DNA of 58,701 nt. Origin: an uncultured Candidatus Saccharibacteria bacterium (GTDB lineage Bacteria > Patescibacteriota > Saccharimonadia > Saccharimonadales > Saccharimonadaceae). The stretch is from assembly GCA_938033875.1 (NCBI GenBank), contig CALHKG010000001.1, positions 1 to 58,701 on the forward strand, read 5' to 3'. Both the position numbers and the translations under genes were made by a program. Below the pieces are notes generated by a model that was not told the DNA's origin, made no database searches, and worked only from the letters and a program-made list of their open reading frames with translations. Of the stretch, positions 23,039-30,938 are shown one piece after another; position 1 is the first letter of the stretch, and every line of letters begins with the position of its first letter.

Positions 23039-24625
23039 ATGAAAACTTGGCAAGATGTAGCCTCTCTTTATCAAATTTATCCGCGCAGCTTTCTAGATAC
23101 CAATGGCGATGGAATTGGCGATTTGAACGGTATTACCGAGAAGCTGGATTATTTATCATGGCTGGGCATCGATTCTATTTGGATTTCCCCATTCTTCGTA
23201 TCACCGCTGACTGACTTTGGTTATGATATCTCAAATTATCGAGCAATTGATCCGACTTTCGGAAAAATGTACGATTTCCAAGCGCTCCTTAAAAAAGCCC
23301 ACGACCTCGACATTAAAGTTATGATCGATCTCGTTCCCTGCCACACTTCAGACCAACATCCGTGGTTTCAAGAATCCAGATCTTCACGCGACAACCCCAA
23401 GCGAGATTACTATATTTGGCGCGACGGAAAAGATAATAGCAAGCCTAACAATTGGCGAAGTTTGTCTGGCGGCAGTTCATGGGAATTTGACGAGCGCACT
23501 GGGCAATTTTACCTGCATTCGTTCCTGAAAACGCAGCCAGATCTGAATTGGGATAATCCCGCCGTGCGTGCTGAAATGAAGAACATAGTGCGATTTTGGT
23601 TTAATGTGGGCGTTGATGGAATGCGCGTCGATGCAATTTGGGGAATTTCCAAAGATCCCGACTTTAAAGACGACTCTCCGAACCCTGATTTTTATGGCAA
23701 TCCAAACGATTACGGAGCGTTTATCCACGATCAATGTAAAATGGGGCCGCATTTTCAGGAATATCTGCAAGAATTAGCGTCAATCTGCGATGAATATGAT
23801 GACAAGCAAATGGTGTTTGAATTTTATCCAGATGATAAGCTGGGCGATATTTATCATCAATACAGCCAAATCCTGACAGTTCACCCAAAAGCCTCGGCGT
23901 TTTTTATGGAATATCGCGATAACGAATGGCACGCTAAAAATATTGAGAAAAAAATCGAAAATTATTTGCAATCAGCAAACTCAACCACGCCATTTTTCTG
24001 CATCGGAAATCATGACCAGCCGCGAGTTGCCTCCAGATTGGGCGAAGAACGCGCCCGCGCCCTCAGCTTCTTAAATCTCCTTACGCCAGGAATTAGCGTA
24101 GTATATTACGGCGACGAAATTGGCATGATGAATGGAGAATTGACCGCTGATGACATTCAAGATAATTTTAGCCCAGCCAATTCTGTTGTTGATAGCCGAG
24201 ACTTGGAACGCACGCCAATGCAATGGAATGATTCGCAATTTGCGGGCTTTTCAAGTGCAAAACCTTGGCTTCCTATTAATGATAATTACACAAGAGTCAA
24301 CGTTGATAGTGAAAAAATCACAAACGATTCCCTACTTAACATGCACCGAAAGCTGCTAAAATTGCGCCAAGCCTTCCCAATTCTTAAAAATGGCAATTTG
24401 AACATCGTGCAAAACACTGGCAACGGCTTTATTCTCGGATTAAAAAGAAAGTTGGCTGGTCAACGTGCTTACATTTTCATCAATTTCGCCGACGCAGAAC
24501 AAAGCTTCTCCATTCCGGAAAACGCCAAGATTATCACCTCAACTCACTCTGTCAATTTAATTACCGCAGAAAATCTCCAAATGACAATTCCAGGATATTG
24601 CGGAGTTTTACTTATTGTCCGGTAA
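23039..24625 (+). CDS. GH13 alpha-glucosidase (oligo-1,6-glucosidase/trehalose-type)
   Basis: Alpha-amylase-family hydrolase of 528 residues. It starts WQDVASLYQIYPRSFLDTNGDGIGDL, typical of the oligo-1,6-glucosidase and trehalose-6-phosphate hydrolase group. Catalytic signatures are GVDGMRVDAIW (nucleophile Asp), QMVFEFYPDD (acid/base Glu) and IGNHDQPR (transition-state Asp). No signal peptide is present, so it is cytoplasmic and likely acts on imported or stored short alpha-glucosides. TTGATT-17-TATACT ends six bases before the ATG, implying a leaderless mRNA. Its end overlaps the convergent small gene by 14 bases. Confidence 0.9.
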   Translation: MKTWQDVASLYQIYPRSFLDTNGDGIGDLNGITEKLDYLSWLGIDSIWISPFFVSPLTDFGYDISNYRAIDPTFGKMYDFQALLKKAHDLDIKVMIDLVPCHTSDQHPWFQESRSSRDNPKRDYYIWRDGKDNSKPNNWRSLSGGSSWEFDERTGQFYLHSFLKTQPDLNWDNPAVRAEMKNIVRFWFNVGVDGMRVDAIWGISKDPDFKDDSPNPDFYGNPNDYGAFIHDQCKMGPHFQEYLQELASICDEYDDKQMVFEFYPDDKLGDIYHQYSQILTVHPKASAFFMEYRDNEWHAKNIEKKIENYLQSANSTTPFFCIGNHDQPRVASRLGEERARALSFLNLLTPGISVVYYGDEIGMMNGELTADDIQDNFSPANSVVDSRDLERTPMQWNDSQFAGFSSAKPWLPINDNYTRVNVDSEKITNDSLLNMHRKLLKLRQAFPILKNGNLNIVQNTGNGFILGLKRKLAGQRAYIFINFADAEQSFSIPENAKIITSTHSVNLITAENLQMTIPGYCGVLLIVR

Positions 24626-24767
24626 TCCAGATTTCTGGGGATAGTTCACCTTTCTCGTTCGCAGCAGACACGTCGTTGATATACGTATCCGATATCGCCA
24701 CTTTTCCTATATCTCTACAGCCCTTAGCAGAAATTAACGACAGCTCTTCCCCGTCAGGAGTGGTCAT
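24612..24767 (-). CDS. small hypothetical protein, 51 aa
   Basis: Frame MTTPDGEELSLISAKG...PEIWITGQ, with GGAAGG just before the ATG. It begins 20 bases after the DUF421 gene stop on the same strand, so it may be cotranscribed. It looks like a small beta-rich protein. No family recognised. The 3' end overlaps the GH13 gene by 14 bases. Confidence 0.4.
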   Translation of the reverse strand: MTTPDGEELSLISAKGCRDIGKVAISDTYINDVSAANEKGELSPEIWITGQ

Positions 24768-24787
24768 CCCTTCCAGTTAATTCATCT

Positions 24788-25420
24788 TTAATTATAAGCA
24801 GTCAGAATCAAATCACCGTCGACATACTCGCCCAAAAATACATCTCCGTAAGATTCTAAGCCTCGTTTTTTAAGCTGACCAAGCAGCCACTTTTCGTCTT
24901 TTCCGATTACATCCAAGATATCAGCTTGCAATTGACCGTCCGTTATTAACGGGAATTTCGGATTTTCCTCGCCTTTGTGCGAAATAATAAGCTCGCCATC
25001 CTGCTCAACAACAGCCCTTTTCACGTCTTTCGTCGAGTAAATATTATGGGTTCGAAGCTTGAAAGAAACATCATGAGCACTTAAGCCGACCTTCTCGCAA
25101 TTTTCGATATTTATCTTTCCATTATCTATAATTATCAAAGCCTTCCCGTCGATCAGCTGTTTAGCCTTAACGCTATGTTTCTTTATCCACTTCAGTGTTA
25201 ACACCAGCACGCACCATATACACAAAATCCCAACATAGTCCAAAATCTTAATATCATTGTTATAAATAACGCCGCCGATAATACCACCAAGTACGTAATT
25301 CTGAACTTGATCACTAGCGGAAGATGGCGCCAAATTACCTTTTCCTGTAACGTTAATTATTATCGTCAGCGCAAAAAATCCGATCAATAATTTTATTGCT
25401 ACTAAAATAAATTCATTCAT
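24788..25420 (-). CDS. DUF421 (YetF-like) membrane protein
   Basis: The 210-residue protein has three N-terminal membrane helices (about residues 5-27, 43-56, 60-79) and a cytoplasmic domain with LIIIDNGKINIENCEKVGLSAHDVSFKLR, the DUF421 block in which a basal beta-sheet follows an L(R/I)xxxI(Y/F) segment. Members are found in spore and envelope-stress contexts, but the biochemical role is unknown. No strong promoter is obvious. It lies after the terminator of the tyrS-rsmD operon. Confidence 0.8.
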   Translation of the reverse strand: MNEFILVAIKLLIGFFALTIIINVTGKGNLAPSSASDQVQNYVLGGIIGGVIYNNDIKILDYVGILCIWCVLVLTLKWIKKHSVKAKQLIDGKALIIIDNGKINIENCEKVGLSAHDVSFKLRTHNIYSTKDVKRAVVEQDGELIISHKGEENPKFPLITDGQLQADILDVIGKDEKWLLGQLKKRGLESYGDVFLGEYVDGDLILTAYN

Positions 25421-25442
25421 AATTTACCTACTTTTTTCTATT

Positions 25443-25466
25443 AAAAACGCTCTGATATTTATCAGA
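25443..25466 (-). terminator. terminator of the tyrS-rsmD operon
   Basis: On the minus strand TCTGATA-AA-TATCAGA is followed by GCGTTTTT, 16 bases after the rsmD stop. Confidence 0.8.
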
Positions 25467-25481
25467 ACGACTTATAAGAAT

Positions 25482-26030
25482 TTAATTTTCCAATCGTAGG
25501 AACTTGGTGAGGTGCGCCTCCCCATAACTACGACTGTCCACCACAACAGTTTTGTCTTGAACTGGCACCTCACCTATTCCTGGATGTGATAATATCATAA
25601 ATCCACCCGGTTTGAGTAGCCTCATTAGCTTAGAAACTGTGGAAAACTGTGGATTATGATACGGCGGATCGGCAAAAATAATATCGAACTCCCCTGTTGA
25701 ACTCGCACTTTCCAACCAATTTACTATCGTTGTTTTTATTACAATAGATTTTTCTTCGACGCCCAAAATGCTTATGTTTTCAGCAATTACTCGCTGAGCG
25801 ACTCGATCTCGCTCCACGAAGACCGCCGACTCTGCGCCGCGACTTAATGCCTCTAGTCCAACAGCACCAGACCCCGCAAAAGCATCCAAAACCCGCGCAC
25901 CGCGTATCGATTCGCCCAAAGAATTGAACATAGCTGAACGTACTCGCTCGCCCATAGGATGTGTCGTTGAGCCGGGCGGAGTTTTTATGAATCGTCCGCC
26001 AAATTCGCCAGAGATAATCCTAACTCTCAC
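25482..26030 (-). CDS. rsmD: 16S rRNA (guanine966-N2)-methyltransferase
   Basis: Methylates G966 of 16S rRNA on the small subunit. It starts RVRIISGEFGGRFIKTPPG, with HPMGERVRSAMFNSLG, the SAM-binding VLDAFAGSGAVGLEALSRGA and the catalytic DPPY near residue 120. GTG 26030, with GAGG nine bases upstream, is preferred over TTG 26045, giving 182 residues. It overlaps the end of the PLC-like gene by 11 bases and is the last gene of a five-gene operon. Confidence 0.93.
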   Translation of the reverse strand: MRVRIISGEFGGRFIKTPPGSTTHPMGERVRSAMFNSLGESIRGARVLDAFAGSGAVGLEALSRGAESAVFVERDRVAQRVIAENISILGVEEKSIVIKTTIVNWLESASSTGEFDIIFADPPYHNPQFSTVSKLMRLLKPGGFMILSHPGIGEVPVQDKTVVVDSRSYGEAHLTKFLRLEN

Positions 26031-26844
26031 TTTTTTCTGCCTCAAGTTTCCAAATAGACGCCAGCCAACCCAACATCACCGACTTTATAATAATCGGCAT
26101 TAGCTCGTGATTTGTCTGCCGAGCAAGGTCCGTCGTCCAACCGCTCTTAATAAAATTGTCATACATCTTCATCGATGCCACGGCGTGAACTTGGTCCAAA
26201 TAATACTCACGATAGCCGTGATTTTTCACTTGCAATATCTCATCGCCACTCGGAATTGCGTCCTTAAAACGCGGATATGCCACCACGCTAGCTACGCCAG
26301 CCTCAAACGCCACGTGTGTCGTCATCATACCTTTGGCGCCCCAGAATTTCCAGTTGTTCTTAATCAGTTCAATTCCGTTATCGCCCTTCATGAGATTTTT
26401 CTTCAAAATTGAAGTTCGAGTCTCCAGCCCTTCGCCGCCACGAAGTTCCGCCATAGCCTGCTCCAGAGGAAAATGATGAGCTGGAGTCAAACCGTCGGTA
26501 ATCGCGTGTGCCATCCAAGCCGCCTCAAACGCTGCTCGCTCGGAATTATTTGTTCGTAGTGCTCGGGCTAAATTGCCAATATGTCCGTCAATCATCTCCA
26601 AAAGTGCAGTATCGTTCAGATCGTCCGGATTTATAAAATGCCACGGTTCATCCACCGCTGGACTCTTTCGCTTGACACCATCAGGACCATTCTTGCCCTC
26701 AAAATGAAGAATGTTTTTAATGTCAGGAAAATCACACCAATCAGGAAGAATTGGTTTTATATTTCTCCTTGCGACTCGATCTATTTTTTGGTGGACGCCA
26801 ATAAATCGACCAGAGCCATCCCTAATTGTTGTTCCTGCATACAT
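26020..26844 (-). CDS. zinc-dependent phospholipase C / S1-P1 nuclease superfamily-like protein
   Basis: The helical protein has 274 residues. AWMAHAITDGLTPAHHFP contains H-x3-D-x3-P-x-H, the zinc-site pattern of PLC and S1/P1 enzymes, and an upstream WHF may supply another ligand. No signal peptide is visible, whereas the classical enzymes are secreted, so a cytoplasmic role or loss of activity is possible. It lies between recG and rsmD in a housekeeping operon. The N-terminal DRVARRN segment is unusual. The superfamily call is from motif only. Confidence 0.55.
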   Translation of the reverse strand: MYAGTTIRDGSGRFIGVHQKIDRVARRNIKPILPDWCDFPDIKNILHFEGKNGPDGVKRKSPAVDEPWHFINPDDLNDTALLEMIDGHIGNLARALRTNNSERAAFEAAWMAHAITDGLTPAHHFPLEQAMAELRGGEGLETRTSILKKNLMKGDNGIELIKNNWKFWGAKGMMTTHVAFEAGVASVVAYPRFKDAIPSGDEILQVKNHGYREYYLDQVHAVASMKMYDNFIKSGWTTDLARQTNHELMPIIIKSVMLGWLASIWKLEAEKSES

Positions 26845-26845
26845 A

Positions 26846-28888
26846 TTAATTTAAAACAGTTAATCGCTGATAGCGACTGACGGCGTGCGCCAGATGATTA
26901 TATTGTAGCAAATCTTGCCCCTCTTTGACAAAATGCTCAGCTTCGACTTGAGCGCGAGCAATTAGCGCCGTATCTGCCAGCGAGGCAATTTTCAGATTCA
27001 AATCCCCGTGTTGCATTTTTCCGTAAATCTCGCCAGGTCCGCGCAACTTCAGATCAACCTCGGCCAAATAAAACCCATCCTGAGACTTCTCAATCTCCCG
27101 AAGACGCTGACTTGGCTTATCGTGGCCGCTCATCATCAAATGACAAAAACTCTGATATTTCCCGCGCCCAACTCGTCCGCGCAATTGATGCAACTGACTC
27201 AATCCAAAATTGTCCGCATTCTCAATCAGCATCACTGTCGCATTCGGCACATTCACACCAACCTCAACCACAGTCGTACTAACCAACATATCCAGCTCGC
27301 CGTCTGCAAATTTCTGCATCACTTCAGCTTTTTCTTCGGCAGGAAGCTTTCCGTGCAACAACCCAACTCGACGATGGTTGAAAATAGTCTTGGATAATTT
27401 ATTATATTCCGCCTCCACCGATTTCTTATCATTGTCTGGATTATCATCAATCAACGGACAAATAACGTAAGCTTGGCGACCTTTGGCTAGTTCATTTTCA
27501 ATCGATTCGTAAAGCTTCGGAGCTGATGCTGGCGACCAAATCTTAGTCTGAATCGGCTGGCGACCAGACGGCAACTCGTCCAGAATAGAAATATCCAATT
27601 CTCCGTACAATGTAAGCGCCAAGCTGCGCGGAATTGGCGTGGCTGTCATACTTAAAAGATGTGGCATAAAATCAGACTTTTCTAACAAAGCTTGTCGTTG
27701 CTTCACGCCAAATCGGTGCTGCTCGTCGATCACTGCAAACCCCAATTTATGATACGCAACCTTTTCCTGAATTAACGCGTGTGTGCCGACCACAACGTCA
27801 ATGTTACCGCTAGCTAAATTATCCAACAATTGACTGCGCGCCGAACCTTTTACATGTCCCGTCAGAAGCGCAACAGACACACCAAATGGCGACAATAGCT
27901 CGTCAAGCGTTTTCGCATGTTGCTGCGCCAAAATCTCCGTCGGCGCCATAATTGCCGTCTGAAAACCAGCCTTCGCCACTTCCGCAGCCACCAATCCCGC
28001 AACGACAGTTTTTCCCGAGCCGACATCTCCTTGCAATAACCGATTCATCGGATGATCAGACTCCAAATCTTGCAGAATTTGCCACGCAGCTCGGCGCTGA
28101 GCGTTCGTCAAAGGAAACGGCAATTGATCAACAAAACTCTTCACGACCGACTTATTAAACGGAATCTTCCAGCCTGTTAATCTGGTCTGTTCTTGCTTAT
28201 TAAATTGTGCCGCCAATATCATTTCGAACAGCTCCTCAAACGCCAGGCGCTCACGACCGCGAGAAATTTCCTCGTGAGTTTTTGGCGCGTGAAGAAATTT
28301 AACCGCCTCAGAGCGACTAACCAATTTTTGGCGCCGAATAATGTTTTCCGGCAAAGTCTCGGGCAAAAAATCCATAATTGGACGAATATTTTTCATCAAA
28401 TCTTGCACGGTTTTTGGGCGGATATTTTTGATCGATTTATAAACTGGCTGAATTCCAGACGCATTTTCCACCACTTCTTTGGCAACTTCTTTTGCTAACT
28501 CGACGGACGGATTATTGATTTGATAGCGATTATATTGCATACCAAATTGGCCAGAAAAAATAAATTCCGCATCAGATTTTAATTGTGTTTCGCGGTACGA
28601 CTGGTTGAACCAAACCGCCTTAACTTTGCCCGATTTATCCGCCAAAACCGCGGTCGTGATCCTAAGTCCACGCCGAACAATACGCGTCGAAACCGACTCG
28701 CAGCGCGCCTTAACAGTAACTTTTCCCGGCTGAAGATCTGCGATATTAACCGCGGTCGAATAGTCGTCATATGCTCGCGGCAAAAAATCCAAAGCGTCAG
28801 AAATAGTTTTAAGACCGGCCGCTGCTAGAGCCTGAGCGGTTTTTGGCCCGACGCCTTTAATTTGCTCGAGAGGAGTTGCTAGTTTCAT
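26846..28888 (-). CDS. recG: ATP-dependent DNA helicase RecG
   Basis: Branched-DNA helicase that regresses forks and processes recombination intermediates, 680 residues. It has an N-terminal wedge/OB domain (PLEQIKGVGPKTAQALAAAG), then Walker A LLQGDVGSGKT, the DEQH box (VIDEQHRFGVKQR), TATPIPRSL and the C-terminal TRG block (QLRGRVGRGKYQSFC). It starts immediately after the stop of the phosphomannomutase-like gene and ends one base before the PLC-like start, so it is mid-operon. Confidence 0.97.
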   Translation of the reverse strand: MKLATPLEQIKGVGPKTAQALAAAGLKTISDALDFLPRAYDDYSTAVNIADLQPGKVTVKARCESVSTRIVRRGLRITTAVLADKSGKVKAVWFNQSYRETQLKSDAEFIFSGQFGMQYNRYQINNPSVELAKEVAKEVVENASGIQPVYKSIKNIRPKTVQDLMKNIRPIMDFLPETLPENIIRRQKLVSRSEAVKFLHAPKTHEEISRGRERLAFEELFEMILAAQFNKQEQTRLTGWKIPFNKSVVKSFVDQLPFPLTNAQRRAAWQILQDLESDHPMNRLLQGDVGSGKTVVAGLVAAEVAKAGFQTAIMAPTEILAQQHAKTLDELLSPFGVSVALLTGHVKGSARSQLLDNLASGNIDVVVGTHALIQEKVAYHKLGFAVIDEQHRFGVKQRQALLEKSDFMPHLLSMTATPIPRSLALTLYGELDISILDELPSGRQPIQTKIWSPASAPKLYESIENELAKGRQAYVICPLIDDNPDNDKKSVEAEYNKLSKTIFNHRRVGLLHGKLPAEEKAEVMQKFADGELDMLVSTTVVEVGVNVPNATVMLIENADNFGLSQLHQLRGRVGRGKYQSFCHLMMSGHDKPSQRLREIEKSQDGFYLAEVDLKLRGPGEIYGKMQHGDLNLKIASLADTALIARAQVEAEHFVKEGQDLLQYNHLAHAVSRYQRLTVLN

Positions 28889-29644
28889 CTAAGAAACGGC
28901 GTTGATTCCTTCTAAGGCATAGGCCGTATCTTCCCAACCTCTCACGCCGATTGAATCTACACCCATTTGCTTCACTGGAAAATCATTGCCACCTTCTTCA
29001 ATTTTATCACCAAAGAACAGCGTTTCTTCTTTCGACCAGCCATTCAATTCAAGCAACCTGCCAATTCCATAGGCCTTATCAATTCCCGGAAGCGTGATGT
29101 CAGTGCTGGTCGTACCACCAATTCGTACTTCAAGCCCAGGCAGCTTCTCCGCCACCTTGTCGCGATATATCGGACGGACATCCTTATATTTTTCAGCCCA
29201 CGCATATTTATCTTCAGGTGTAGCTTGCTGGCCCAAAGCCGACATAGTAATTTGGCTATGTCGATCTTCAATTATTTCACCCGCAGGATTCTCACACCAA
29301 ATACCCATTTCCTTCGCAACTTCTTCCAATGCCGCAGTTATCTGAGTTTTTTGCTCATCAGATAAATCATTCGCATACTGAATTTTCCATTCATCATCGG
29401 CGGCGTCAAATCGATAATATCGAGTTCCGCAAGTCGGCATCGCGTGGAACTTCTGAAGCAACTCTGGAGTAACGTTCAACCTATCAATCACCTGCTTCTT
29501 TATCTGTTGAAACGTGCCGCCAGTAATCACGCAAACGTCATAGTTCTCAAGCAATCGACTGAGAATCCCCGCCATACGGTCGCTAATTGGCGATTTTGTA
29601 ATTGCTAACGTATCGTCCAAATCAAAACCGATAATTTTTTTCAT
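28889..29644 (-). CDS. phosphomannomutase-like HAD-IIB phosphatase
   Basis: Haloacid dehalogenase protein of 251 residues resembling eukaryotic-type phosphomannomutase. It has the nucleophile motif GFDLDDTLA, VCVITGGTF (motif II), ITMSALGQQA, GGTTSTDITLPGIDKAYG and FFGDKIEEGGND (motif IV). The SALGQ and GGNDF blocks point to mannose or glucose phosphate interconversion, feeding sugar-nucleotide synthesis with GalU. The DLDDT start differs slightly from the DxDGT of typical PMMs. The ATG overlaps the tyrS stop (TAATG). Confidence 0.78.
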   Translation of the reverse strand: MKKIIGFDLDDTLAITKSPISDRMAGILSRLLENYDVCVITGGTFQQIKKQVIDRLNVTPELLQKFHAMPTCGTRYYRFDAADDEWKIQYANDLSDEQKTQITAALEEVAKEMGIWCENPAGEIIEDRHSQITMSALGQQATPEDKYAWAEKYKDVRPIYRDKVAEKLPGLEVRIGGTTSTDITLPGIDKAYGIGRLLELNGWSKEETLFFGDKIEEGGNDFPVKQMGVDSIGVRGWEDTAYALEGINAVS

Positions 29645-30864
29645 TATTCATTCTCCCCCATAATTAATACAAATGTGTTTTTACCCTTCTTCAGTAGTGA
29701 TGTGTCGTTGACGATTGTATTCTCGGCAAGCTTTTCGCCATTTAAACTAATGGCGCCAGATTTCAATAATCGCTTCGCTTCGCCGTTAGAGCCAACCGCC
29801 CCAGATTCTACCAACGCTTCAATCACATCAATTCCAGTATCAACGCAAGGAATTTCTTCGGCCAAAGCGCCTAAATCATCGTCCGACAATTTCTTAAAAT
29901 CGCCGCCACCAAACAAAACTTCAGTTACGCGCTCAACAGATTCACGGCGCGCGCTACCGTGAACAATGTCAGTAACTTCACGAGCCAAAACCTTCTGCGC
30001 CGAACGCGCACCTGGATTAACAGCGTGATTTTCGGCGATGGCTTCGATTGTATCGCGATCCAACATCGTAAATATCTTCATATATTCAATTGCGCTCTCA
30101 TCATCGACATTCAGCCAGAATTGGTAGAATTTATAGACGCTGGTTTTATTTTCATCAAGCCAAACCGCGCCACCTTCAGATTTGCCGAATTTACGACCAG
30201 TCGACTTATTGATAAGTAGCGGCGCAGTCATTGCGTAAACTTCAGTATTTTCTTTTTTACGAATCAGATCCACGCCTGACAATAAATTACCCCATTGATC
30301 TGATCCACCAATTTGCAAATTCACGCCGTATTGATTAAATAGATGCCAAAAATCATAGCCCTGAAGTAAAGTGTAAGTGAACTCCGCAAAACTCAAACCT
30401 TTGCCGTTGTTAATGCGCGCCTTGAAAAATTCGCGGCTCACCAAATCTGCCATATTGAAATTCTTACCGATATCGCGAAGAAACGGCAGCAATTCCAACT
30501 CAGCCAGCCAGTCAGCGTTGTCGACCAAAGTAAAATCTCGTCCAGCAAAAATCCTAGAAACTTGGGATTTTAAGGCTTGTTTATTATGCTCAATTTCCTC
30601 GTACGGAAGCAAATTTCGCTCTTCCGTGTCGCGCATATCGCCAATCATTCCCGTACCGCCGCCAACGAGCAAAAACACTTTATGTCCGCGCTCCAAAAAA
30701 TGCCGAACCATCATATAAACTGCCAAATGCCCGACATGCAAGCTGTCCGCCGAAGGATCCGTCCCCAAATAGAGCGTGAAATTCTCCGAATCGATAAGTT
30801 TGTCGTCAGTAAATGTGGTCTGATTCCAGAATCCACGCCATTGTAATTCTTCTGATAATTTCAT
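29644..30864 (-). CDS. tyrS: tyrosyl-tRNA synthetase
   Basis: Class I synthetase of 406 residues. HVGHL (the HIGH motif) lies in GTDPSADSLHVGHL and KFGKS (KMSKS) in RKFGKSEGGAVW. A C-terminal S4-like RNA-binding domain has VGSNGEAKRLLKSGAISLNG. The start has AAAAGGAG, with TATACT further upstream; unlike hisS, no leader peptide or terminator is visible. It heads the operon tyrS, PMM-like, recG, PLC-like, rsmD. Confidence 0.97.
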   Translation of the reverse strand: MKLSEELQWRGFWNQTTFTDDKLIDSENFTLYLGTDPSADSLHVGHLAVYMMVRHFLERGHKVFLLVGGGTGMIGDMRDTEERNLLPYEEIEHNKQALKSQVSRIFAGRDFTLVDNADWLAELELLPFLRDIGKNFNMADLVSREFFKARINNGKGLSFAEFTYTLLQGYDFWHLFNQYGVNLQIGGSDQWGNLLSGVDLIRKKENTEVYAMTAPLLINKSTGRKFGKSEGGAVWLDENKTSVYKFYQFWLNVDDESAIEYMKIFTMLDRDTIEAIAENHAVNPGARSAQKVLAREVTDIVHGSARRESVERVTEVLFGGGDFKKLSDDDLGALAEEIPCVDTGIDVIEALVESGAVGSNGEAKRLLKSGAISLNGEKLAENTIVNDTSLLKKGKNTFVLIMGENE

Positions 30865-30938
30865 ATCACTCCTTTTCTATATAATTAGTATAGCAATTTT
30901 ACAATTGAAGCGAAACATATGCGTGATATAATAGAATT

